NCBI GenBank assembly: GCA_003522105.1
Contig: DPGF01000050.1
Span: forward strand, 1 to 8,625
Reading direction: 5' to 3'
DNA: 8,625 bases
Source of the DNA: Oscillibacter sp.
Lineage (GTDB): Bacteria; Bacillota; Clostridia; Oscillospirales; Oscillospiraceae
Part shown: piece by piece, positions 1-5,947 of the stretch
Layout: the number at the start of each line of letters is the position of its first letter
How positions within the stretch are numbered: the first letter of the stretch is position 1
Program-made: the position numbers and the translations under genes
The notes under the pieces: generated by a model
The model's input: the letters and a program-made list of their open reading frames with translations, nothing else
The model's database searches: none
What the model was told of the DNA's origin: nothing

Positions 1-736
1 TCGGGTCGCCGTCCTTCTGCGCAAGGATCTGCAGCGTATAGCCCACGCCGCTCGACATCACGCCGACATAGAGCAAAAACGGAAGGCAGGTCTTTACAGC
101 CGCAAGCGTGGTGTGCTCGCCGAAGACGAGCGCGCCGACGGCCGAGAGCACAATGACCACCACGAACTGCGCGCAGGAAAGCACAATGCCGTCCACCCGC
201 TGCACATAATGATCCACCGCGAGGATTTGCGCGGTGAAGGCAAAGGCGCAGAGGAAAATATAGAAATCACCGCTGCTGAACGAGACGGAGCCGCCGTCAA
301 AGCAGAGGAAATAAAGCCCCGCCACGGCAAAGAGCACATAGATCCAGGTGCTCTTCTTCGCCTTTTTGCCCAGCATGATGCTGAACACCGGCACGAGCAC
401 GATGTAGAGCGTCGTAATAAAGCCCGCCTTGCCTGCGGTCGTCGTTTCAATGCCGAACTGCTGCAAATTGACGCCGAGTGTAAGGAAGAACCCGCAGATC
501 AGGCCGCCGCGCAGCAGCGCGCGCTTTTCCTCCGCGGTATACTTCTCGCGCGGGCGAATGCGCCGCACGACAAGCAGCAGCAACAGCAGCGCCAATGCCG
601 CAGGAATGGAACGCAGCGCGTTGAAGCTGAAGCATCCGAGATGCCCCGCGCTGAGACTCTGGGTCACAAAGGAGCTGCCCCAGATCATCGCCGTGATCAG
701 CGGCAGAATGATCTGGCGGACTTTAGGATTTTTCAT
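1..736 (-). CDS. EamA/DMT-family membrane transporter, C-terminus cut by window edge
   Basis: The reading frame starts at ATG 736-734 and continues off the left edge, giving 245 residues. It is preceded by a good ribosome binding site (GGAGGCAAC just upstream). The protein is very hydrophobic with alternating membrane segments, roughly residues 8-27, 43-57, 77-97, 105-122, 131-146, 157-174, 185-205 and 216-237. The first EamA repeat begins with the family-typical 'ITAMIWGSSFV' (14-24), and the 'TTAGKAGFITTLYIVLVPVF' stretch (99-118) is the usual conserved part of the first repeat in drug/metabolite transporters. Full-length members have about 280-310 residues and ten membrane helices, so about 40-60 residues are missing. 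Substrate cannot be read from the sequence; relatives export amino acids, metabolites or drugs. It is divergent from the winged-helix gene, and a dyad operator lies over its predicted transcription start. The family call is secure. Confidence 0.9.
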   Translation of the reverse strand, partial: MKNPKVRQIILPLITAMIWGSSFVTQSLSAGHLGCFSFNALRSIPAALALLLLLLVVRRIRPREKYTAEEKRALLRGGLICGFFLTLGVNLQQFGIETTTAGKAGFITTLYIVLVPVFSIMLGKKAKKSTWIYVLFAVAGLYFLCFDGGSVSFSSGDFYIFLCAFAFTAQILAVDHYVQRVDGIVLSCAQFVVVIVLSAVGALVFGEHTTLAAVKTCLPFLLYVGVMSSGVGYTLQILAQKDGDP

Positions 737-758
737 AGTTGCCTCCTGAATATCACAC

Positions 759-775
759 ATGTTACAATGTGACAT
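759..775. promoter_or_regulatory. Dyad operator between transporter and winged-helix gene
   Basis: The 17-base sequence ATGTTACAATGTGACAT is an imperfect inverted repeat: seven of eight base pairs match around a central A (ATGT-n-ACA-A-TGT-n-ACAT). It directly abuts the predicted -10 of the transporter promoter and would cover the transcription start, the classic place for a repressor. ATGT/ACAT dyads are typical of PadR-type repressors, though their usual spacing is one base shorter. The TGT-n-A...T-n-ACA ends recall TnrA/GlnR sites, but the spacing is two bases too short. No regulator gene is in the window, so the binding protein is unknown. Confidence 0.5.
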
Positions 776-804
776 AGCATATCAAAATACCGCATTTTTC
801 GCAA
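776..804 (-). promoter_or_regulatory. Predicted sigma-A promoter of the DMT transporter
   Basis: On the minus strand there is a -35 hexamer TTGCGA (804-799), a 17-base spacer and a -10 hexamer TATGCT (781-776). The -10 matches four of six consensus positions and the -35 also four. The predicted start falls inside the adjacent dyad at 759-775, about 30-35 bases before the ATG. This is a sequence match only. Confidence 0.5.
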
Positions 805-844
805 GTATTCCGGCAGGAAAATTTGCACCGAACGGAGGTGTCCC

Positions 845-1882
845 ATGCAGATCGACGACATGCTTCTGCTCCGCATGAACCAGCAGTATCTTTTTACCCC
901 CGCAGAGGACGAGCTCACAGTGCTGCGCGGTCTCTGCGGCTTGCAGGCGCAGTTTTACGGCAACTGCCTGCATGCGCTGCGTCTCCGCTGCGGGAAAGCG
1001 CCGGATGAGGATATCCTGCGCACCTCCACCGTCAAAACATGGGCGCTGCGCGGCACACTGCATCTGATCGCACAGAGCGACCTGCCCCTCTTCCTCTACA
1101 ATGGGCGCAGCCATTTTCTTCGTCCGTGCGACACAATGGAAAATGACGACCATCTCTCCGCCGCGCGCAAGCGCGAGTTGGCCGCGATCATTTTAGACGC
1201 CGCCCAAAAAGGCTGCGGCGGCCGCGAGGAGCTGCGCCTTCTCTGCCGCGAGCACGGCATGACCGCCGATGAAGAGCAAAGCGCGTTCGATCCCTGGGGC
1301 GGGTTGCTCCGCGCGCTGTGCGAAAGCGGCGGGCTCTGCCACACCGCGCAGCAGAAAAAGGCCTTCCGCCCCTGCCCACCATTTGCACCGATGACAAAAG
1401 CCGACGCCCTGCGCGCGCTCATGCGGCGGTATCTGACGCACTACGGTCCCGTAACAGTACAGGACGCCGCATACTTCTTCGGCCTGCCCCAGCGCGAGCT
1501 GCTGCCGCTCATCGAATCTCTCTCCCCGCGCGAATCCGTCTGTGAAGGTAAAATATTTTACAGTCTTGATGATATTAACATTATCGGTGACCTATCCTGC
1601 TGCCGTTTTCTCGCGGGCTTCGACCCGCTGATGCTGGGCTATGAAAAGCGGGCAAATCCGTTTCTCCCCGAAGATGCACTGCGCAGCGTGTTCACGCTAT
1701 CCGGCATCGTGCGGCCTGCCATTCTGCTCGACGGGAAGATCGTCGGCATTTGGAAACGTCGTGGAAAAGCTGTCGAATTGACAGGGTTAATACCTTTACA
1801 GTCCTTGCAGCACAGGAGGATCGAGGAAGAAGCCAACCGGATGTGGAACGGATCGTTCCACAAGCTCGTATGGACGGCATGA
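845..1882 (+). CDS. Winged-helix DNA-binding protein, AlkZ/YcaQ-like family
   Basis: This 345-residue protein starts at ATG 845 after a strong ribosome binding site (GGAGGTG, 834-840). It matches the winged-helix family (HTH_42) that contains the DNA glycosylases AlkZ and YcaQ/AlkX, which remove bulky alkylated bases or unhook crosslinks. Seen directly are 'GLQAQF' at 32-37, aligning with the catalytic Q-x-Q/D motif of AlkZ-type enzymes (here Q34 and Q36), the family signature 'WALRGTLHLI' at 66-75, a winged-helix-like middle section (about 190-240), and the C-terminal 'FDPLMLGYEKR' and 'ILLDGKIVGIWKRRG' stretches typical of the family's last beta-rich domain. Length fits the family (about 340-400). 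It converges with pcrA across a shared terminator. The family call is strong; glycosylase activity is an inference, as most members are annotated only as winged-helix proteins. Confidence 0.85.
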   Translation: MQIDDMLLLRMNQQYLFTPAEDELTVLRGLCGLQAQFYGNCLHALRLRCGKAPDEDILRTSTVKTWALRGTLHLIAQSDLPLFLYNGRSHFLRPCDTMENDDHLSAARKRELAAIILDAAQKGCGGREELRLLCREHGMTADEEQSAFDPWGGLLRALCESGGLCHTAQQKKAFRPCPPFAPMTKADALRALMRRYLTHYGPVTVQDAAYFFGLPQRELLPLIESLSPRESVCEGKIFYSLDDINIIGDLSCCRFLAGFDPLMLGYEKRANPFLPEDALRSVFTLSGIVRPAILLDGKIVGIWKRRGKAVELTGLIPLQSLQHRRIEEEANRMWNGSFHKLVWTA

Positions 1883-1883
1883 G

Positions 1884-1914
1884 AAAAGAGACGGACTCTG
1901 GGTCTGTCTCTTTT
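1884..1914. terminator. Bidirectional intrinsic terminator between convergent genes
   Basis: A 13-base-pair stem (1884-1896 with 1902-1914), with one G-T wobble, closes over a five-base loop TCTGG. It is flanked by AAAA on the left and TTTTT on the right, so it can work as an intrinsic terminator on both strands. It lies directly after the TGA of the winged-helix gene (1880-1882) and directly before the pcrA stop codon (1917-1915), separating two convergent genes with no wasted bases. Confidence 0.9.
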
Positions 1915-4368
1915 TCACAGCTTGGTAATATGTACCCCTGCCGTTTTGAGCATCAGCTTTTTGGTGCCAACGGTATCAAACGCCACCTCAAGCAGCGCAT
2001 CGCCGCCCATAGGGGTGACGGAGATGACCAGTCCGTCACCGAACGTCTTGTGGTGGATCTGATCGCCGGATGCGAGCTGCAGCAGCGGCGCGGATGCGGC
2101 AGGCTTCTGCACGGCAAGCTTTTGCGCCGCGGAAGAACGCGGGCGGCGCTGCATCACGCTGTCGTAGCGCGCCGCGCCCTGACCGTAGCCGCCGTAGCCG
2201 CGCGTAGAATAGGCGCTCCCCTCGTCAAAGCTCGTGTCGCCAAAGCCGGACGTTCCCTGTGCCTGACGGCCGACCCAGTCGGCGTTCTCTGCGGGGACTT
2301 CCTCCAAAAAGCGCGAAGGCTCGCTGACGCTCGTGCGGCCAAAGAGCATGCGCTGGCGTGTGCAGGTCATCGTGAGGCGCTCTCTGGCGCGCGTCATCGC
2401 AACATAGCAGAGCCTGCGCTCCTCCTCGACTTCATCATCGTTGTAGCGCACACGCTCGCCGGGGAAGATCCCTTCCTCCACGCCGACAACGTACACGCTG
2501 GGGAACTCAAGGCCCTTCGCGCTGTGCATCGTCATCATCGTCACGCAGTTGTCGCTCGTGGCGCTGTCAAGGTCGGTGTAGAGCGCGATCTCATTGAGGA
2601 AGCCCGAAAGCGTCGCGTCCTCCGGGTCATTTTCAAGGAACGAGAGAATGTTCGACTTGAGTTCCTGCACGTTTTCCAGTCTTCCGCGGCTCTCCATGTC
2701 GCCCTTTTCCCGCAGTGCGCTCACGTAGCTCGTCCGCTCGCAGACAAGCTCGTAGAATTCCGCAAGCTCCGTCGTTTCCGCCGCCTCCCGCAGCGTGCCG
2801 ATGAGGGCGGCAAAGCGCTCGAGCTTGCCCGCCGCATTCTTGAGCACGGCATACTCCCCCGCGCGCTGCAAAACAGCCATCATCGGGATATTCTGCTCGT
2901 TTGCCAGCATCTGCACACGCTCGATCGTCGTGCCGCCAATGCCGCGCGGCGGATTGTTGATGATGCGCCGCAGGCGCAGATCGTCGCTCTGGTTGTTGAT
3001 GACGGCAAGATACGCAAGCATATCCTTGACCTCGGCGCGCTCAAAGAACTTGGTGCCGCCCACGACCTGATACGGCACGCCGTTTCGTTTGAAGGCGTAT
3101 TCGAGCGCGTTTGACTGTGCGTTCATGCGGTACAGCACGGCATTTTCTTTCCAGTTCCGGCCGCGGTTGTAGTCCATCATAATGCTGCTGACGACAAAAT
3201 TCGCCTCGTCCTGCTCGTTGAAAACCGTCTTGATGAGCACGCGGTCGCCCGCGCCCGCATCGGTCCAGAGGGTCTTGCCCTTCCGGCCGGTGTTGTTCTT
3301 GATGACGGCGTTCGCCGCGTCAAGGATATTCTGCGAGGAGCGATAGTTCTGCTCCAGGCGGATCGTGCGGCAGCCCTTGTACTCCTTTTCAAAGTTCAAA
3401 ATATTTGTGATGTCCGCGCCGCGGAATTTGTAAATGCTCTGGTCATCGTCGCCGACGACGCAGATATTGCCCTTTTCCCCAACGAGCTGCTTCATCAAAA
3501 GGTATTGCAGCCGGTTCGTGTCCTGATACTCGTCGATGAGCACATAACGGAACTTGCGGCGGTAGTACTCGCGCACCTCGTCCTCCTTTTGCAGCAGTGT
3601 GACCGCATGGAGAAGAATGTCGTCAAAGTCGAGCGCGTTTGCCTCGGCGAGTCTTTGCACATAGCGGACATAGATCCTGGCAATGGCTTCCTTGCGCCAG
3701 TCGCCGCTGTTTTTCCAGCGGCGGGAATAGTCCTCCGGCGTCTCCATCGCGTCCTTCGCATTCGAGATGGCCGAAAGCACCTCGCGCGGCGTGAGCTTCT
3801 TTTCATCAATATCCAGTTCTTTCAGGATATCCTTGATGACGCGCTTGGAATCGTCCGTATCGTAGATCGTAAAATCGCGCGAAAAACCGAGGCGGTCAAT
3901 GTCCCTGCGCAAAATGCGCACGCAGGCGGAGTGGAATGTCATCGCCCACACGCTCTCCGCGCCCTGAATGCCGAAGGCGGAGAGGCGCTCACGCAGCTCG
4001 TTTGCCGCCTTGTTCGTAAACGTCACCGCCAGCAGCGACCAAGGCGCGGCAGGTTCAAGCGCGCACAGGTGCACCATGCGGCTGCGCTCCTCTGCCGTCG
4101 GGTGATCGGGATAGCTTTCCAAGAATGCAAGATCGTCCTCTGTCACCCACTGCGGCACGTCCTCGCTGTCGCTCCCGCGCCCGTAGGTCAAAAGGTTTGC
4201 GACGCGGTTGATGAGCACCGTCGTCTTGCCGCTGCCCGCGCCCGCGAGCAGCAGCAGCGCGCCCTCGGTCGTCAGCACACCGCGGCGCTGTTCGGGGTTG
4301 AGTTTTGCAAAATCCCGCGCAATGGCCGCTTTTCTTGCTGCGGCATAGCGGGCGTTAAAATCGCTCAT
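1915..4368 (-). CDS. pcrA: ATP-dependent DNA helicase PcrA (UvrD/Rep family)
   Basis: A superfamily 1A 3'-5' helicase that unwinds DNA in repair, plasmid replication and removal of RecA or stalled RNA polymerase. With the ATG at 4368 it has 817 residues. All helicase motifs are visible: Walker A GAGSGKT (43-49), Ia TFTNKAA (116-122), II DEYQDTN (279-285), III GDDDQSIYKFRGAD (306-319), IV QNYRSS (340-345), V TMHSAKGLE (613-621) and VI CYVAMTRARERL (654-665). A glycine/serine/glutamine-rich linker (about 700-765) leads to a C-terminal Tudor-like domain (about 773-817) of the type that binds RNA polymerase. Between motifs I and Ia there is an acidic insertion of about 40-45 residues (about 62-107) not present in Bacillus PcrA. 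A GTG start at 4383 is possible in frame, but it leaves no spacer behind its AGGAAAG, while the ATG has AAAGGTGAG about 11 bases upstream. It is transcribed alone from its own promoter. Confidence 0.97.
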   Translation of the reverse strand: MSDFNARYAAARKAAIARDFAKLNPEQRRGVLTTEGALLLLAGAGSGKTTVLINRVANLLTYGRGSDSEDVPQWVTEDDLAFLESYPDHPTAEERSRMVHLCALEPAAPWSLLAVTFTNKAANELRERLSAFGIQGAESVWAMTFHSACVRILRRDIDRLGFSRDFTIYDTDDSKRVIKDILKELDIDEKKLTPREVLSAISNAKDAMETPEDYSRRWKNSGDWRKEAIARIYVRYVQRLAEANALDFDDILLHAVTLLQKEDEVREYYRRKFRYVLIDEYQDTNRLQYLLMKQLVGEKGNICVVGDDDQSIYKFRGADITNILNFEKEYKGCRTIRLEQNYRSSQNILDAANAVIKNNTGRKGKTLWTDAGAGDRVLIKTVFNEQDEANFVVSSIMMDYNRGRNWKENAVLYRMNAQSNALEYAFKRNGVPYQVVGGTKFFERAEVKDMLAYLAVINNQSDDLRLRRIINNPPRGIGGTTIERVQMLANEQNIPMMAVLQRAGEYAVLKNAAGKLERFAALIGTLREAAETTELAEFYELVCERTSYVSALREKGDMESRGRLENVQELKSNILSFLENDPEDATLSGFLNEIALYTDLDSATSDNCVTMMTMHSAKGLEFPSVYVVGVEEGIFPGERVRYNDDEVEEERRLCYVAMTRARERLTMTCTRQRMLFGRTSVSEPSRFLEEVPAENADWVGRQAQGTSGFGDTSFDEGSAYSTRGYGGYGQGAARYDSVMQRRPRSSAAQKLAVQKPAASAPLLQLASGDQIHHKTFGDGLVISVTPMGGDALLEVAFDTVGTKKLMLKTAGVHITKL

Positions 4369-4401
4369 ACGTTTCTTTCTCACCTTTCCTGATCTTTTTT
4401 T

Positions 4402-4430
4402 ATTTTACCCTTTTTCTCGCCATCGGTCAA
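4402..4430 (-). promoter_or_regulatory. Sigma-A promoter of pcrA
   Basis: On the minus strand TTGACC (4430-4425), a 17-base spacer and TAAAAT (4407-4402) form a near-consensus housekeeping promoter. The 5' leader would be about 25 bases and A-rich. The LexA box of the divergent operon lies about 45 bases upstream of this -35, too far to block it directly, so pcrA is probably expressed constitutively. Confidence 0.8.
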
Positions 4431-4468
4431 CTGCGTTCATCAAAAATAGATATTTTGTTCGATTTCTG

Positions 4469-4497
4469 TTGACAAGAACGTTTGTTCGATTTATAAT
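4469..4497 (+). promoter_or_regulatory. Perfect-consensus sigma-A promoter of the SOS-type operon
   Basis: TTGACA (4469-4474), exactly 17 bases, then TATAAT (4492-4497): both hexamers match consensus fully. The transcript should start near 4504, about 35 bases before the ATG of the small peptide gene. Such a strong promoter is normally kept shut by a repressor, and the LexA box fills its spacer. Confidence 0.9.
4475..4488. promoter_or_regulatory. LexA (DinR) SOS box
   Basis: The 14-mer AGAACGTTTGTTCG, read on the other strand as CGAACAAACGTTCT, matches the Firmicutes LexA/DinR consensus CGAAC-RNRY-GTTYC at 13 of 14 positions and holds the GAAC-N4-GTTC dyad. It sits entirely inside the -35/-10 spacer of a perfect promoter, so bound LexA would exclude RNA polymerase. 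From this I infer that the three downstream genes are induced by DNA damage. Confidence 0.88.
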
Positions 4498-4503
4498 CAT
4501 ACT

Positions 4504-4517
4504 CGAACAAAGATTCT
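4504..4517. promoter_or_regulatory. Degenerate second LexA-like site
   Basis: CGAACAAAGATTCT, just after the predicted transcription start, keeps the left half of the LexA box (CGAACAAA) but has a weakened right half (ATTCT for GTTCT). A further lone half-site in the opposite orientation (TTTGTTCG) lies at 4454-4461. Together with the main box there are three copies of the octamer CGAACAAA in about 60 bases. They may help cooperative or tighter LexA binding; the match alone is weak. Confidence 0.35.
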
Positions 4518-4538
4518 ATTATCAGGGAGGAACTCATC

Positions 4539-4661
4539 ATGTCGGCTTCTGCTTTCATCTTCACCTTTATCGGCGTCAGCGTCGTCACCACCAAGGTGAT
4601 GAACGTTCTCCTTCTTCTTGATCAGCCGGTCAAAAAGCGCAGAAACAGATACGCCCGCTGA
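4539..4661 (+). CDS. SOS-operon small membrane peptide, 40 residues, unknown function
   Basis: ATG 4539 to TGA 4659-4661 encodes 40 residues. It is preceded by an excellent ribosome binding site (GGGAGGA, 4525-4531) and is the first gene behind the LexA-controlled promoter. Residues 5-27 are hydrophobic (starting AFIFTFIGVSVV, later VLLLL) and could form one membrane helix. The tail is strongly basic (KKRRNRYAR, 32-40), which by the positive-inside rule would lie in the cytoplasm. The next gene has no ribosome binding site of its own and starts six bases after this stop, so translation of this frame seems needed to express it. I do not recognise a family. By analogy, SOS-induced one-helix peptides elsewhere act as division inhibitors (SidA, and the larger YneA) or membrane toxins (TisB), but this is only inference. 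It could also be a coupling leader peptide. Confidence 0.7.
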   Translation: MSASAFIFTFIGVSVVTTKVMNVLLLLDQPVKKRRNRYAR

Positions 4662-4667
4662 GCGCTC

Positions 4668-5936
4668 ATGGATCTCATCGATAAGCTCACCATTCTGGCG
4701 GATGCGGCAAAGTATGACGCTTCCTGCACCTCAAGCGGTGCCAAGCGCGGTTTTCAGGAGGGGAAGATCGGCTGCACCTCCTCGTCTGTCGCAGGCTGCT
4801 GCCACAGCTTCTCTGCCGATGGCCGCTGCGTAACGCTTTTGAAGGTACTGCTCTCGAACGACTGCTGCTACAACTGCAAATACTGCGTCAACCGCTGCAC
4901 GAACGACACGCCGCGCGCGACCTTCACGCCCGAGGAGCTATCTGAGCTGACGATCGAATTCTACCGGCGAAACTATATCGAAGGCCTCTTTCTCTCCTCC
5001 GGCGTGCTTCGCTCGCCGGATTACACAACGGAGCTGATGATCCGTGCGCTCTCGCTTTTGCGCAACAAATACCGCTTCAACGGCTATATCCACGCCAAGG
5101 CCATTCCCGGCACGTCGCCGGAGCTTGTTGAGCAGCTCGGCTTTTTGGCCGACCGGCTGAGCGTGAACATTGAGCTGCCGAGTGAGGCGTGGCTCAAGCT
5201 GCTTGCTCCGAACAAGACCAGGCAGGCGATCCTGCGCCCGATGACGCAGATCCGCGACCGCGCGAAGCAAAGCCGGCAGGAGCTTGTCAAATACAAGCAC
5301 GCGCCGCGCTTTGCCCCCGCGGGACAGAGCACCCAGCTCATCGTCGGCGCAACGAAGGAAAGCGACCTGCACATCTTAAACCTCACGCAGGCGCTCTATG
5401 ATTCCTACCGCCTCAAGCGCGTTTTCTACTCGGCCTATGTGCCGGTCGTAGAGAACACGCTCCTGCCCGCGCTCGACACCAAGCCGCCGCTGCTGCGCGA
5501 ACACCGGCTTTATCAGGCCGACTGGCTGCTTCGGTTTTACGGCTTTCGCGCAAACGAGCTGCTCGATGACAGCGCGCCGGACTTCAATCCCGATCTCGAC
5601 CCCAAGTGCTGTTGGGCGCTGCGCCACCCCGAATTTTTCCCCGTCGAGGTCAACCGCGCGGACTATGAAGCGCTGCTGCGCGTGCCGGGCATCGGCGTTG
5701 TGAGCGCCAAGCGCATTTTGGTCGCGCGCCGCTCAGGTGCGCTGCGCGCCGAAGATCTTCAAAAACTCGGCGTTGTGATGAAACGCGCGCAGTACTTTCT
5801 CACCTGCGGCGGGCGCTGCGCTGCGCCGCTCAGGCTGTCGCAGGAGAGCATTTTGCAAAATCTCATGGCCGTGGAGCGCCGCGCGCTGCCGCAGGCCGAA
5901 GTGCAGCAGCTATCACTTTTCGACCAGGTCGGCTGA
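4668..5936 (+). CDS. Radical-SAM putative DNA modification/repair protein (TIGR03916-like)
   Basis: A 422-residue radical S-adenosylmethionine protein. The iron-sulfur motif is C66-x3-C70-x2-C73 within 'SNDCCYNCKYCVNRC'. The N-terminus 'LADAAKYDASCTSSG' (10-24) and further cysteines at 20, 36, 44, 45 and 54 are as I recall for the family found beside TIGR03915 proteins and described as a putative DNA modification/repair radical-SAM protein; the reaction is unknown. Residues about 328-376 hold a helix-hairpin-helix DNA-binding segment (LLRVPGIGVVSAKRIL). The C-terminus contains QLSLF (414-418), a match to the sliding-clamp binding motif. The start is fixed by family length and by an in-frame TGA nine bases upstream; there is no clear ribosome binding site, so it is probably translated by reinitiation after the small peptide. 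It is the second gene of the LexA-controlled operon. Confidence 0.92.
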   Translation: MDLIDKLTILADAAKYDASCTSSGAKRGFQEGKIGCTSSSVAGCCHSFSADGRCVTLLKVLLSNDCCYNCKYCVNRCTNDTPRATFTPEELSELTIEFYRRNYIEGLFLSSGVLRSPDYTTELMIRALSLLRNKYRFNGYIHAKAIPGTSPELVEQLGFLADRLSVNIELPSEAWLKLLAPNKTRQAILRPMTQIRDRAKQSRQELVKYKHAPRFAPAGQSTQLIVGATKESDLHILNLTQALYDSYRLKRVFYSAYVPVVENTLLPALDTKPPLLREHRLYQADWLLRFYGFRANELLDDSAPDFNPDLDPKCCWALRHPEFFPVEVNRADYEALLRVPGIGVVSAKRILVARRSGALRAEDLQKLGVVMKRAQYFLTCGGRCAAPLRLSQESILQNLMAVERRALPQAEVQQLSLFDQVG

Positions 5937-5947
5937 AGGAGGAACCC

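Noticed and set aside
113..772. Plus-strand open frame of 219 codons opposite the transporter
   Set aside because: Strongly charged and Gln/Arg-rich composition from reading the transporter gene backwards; no start signals.
768..790. Plus-strand promoter for the winged-helix gene (TTACAA at 762-767 with AAATAC at 785-790)
   Set aside because: The -10 is poor, so I do not list it; the true promoter of this gene is not evident.
1750..3114. Long plus-strand open frame of 454 codons
   Set aside because: It lies antisense to pcrA, which has all helicase motifs. The frame is rich in Ala, Arg and His with no recognisable domain, as expected for the shadow of a GC-rich gene.
3505..4392. Plus-strand open frame of 295 codons
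   Set aside because: Antisense to the N-terminal half of pcrA, without a ribosome binding site or any family signature.
4659..4661. TGA between the small peptide and the radical-SAM gene as a recoded selenocysteine codon giving a fusion
   Set aside because: A normal ATG with the family-typical N-terminus follows nine bases later, no selenocysteine insertion hairpin was seen, and the basic end of the peptide suits a natural stop.
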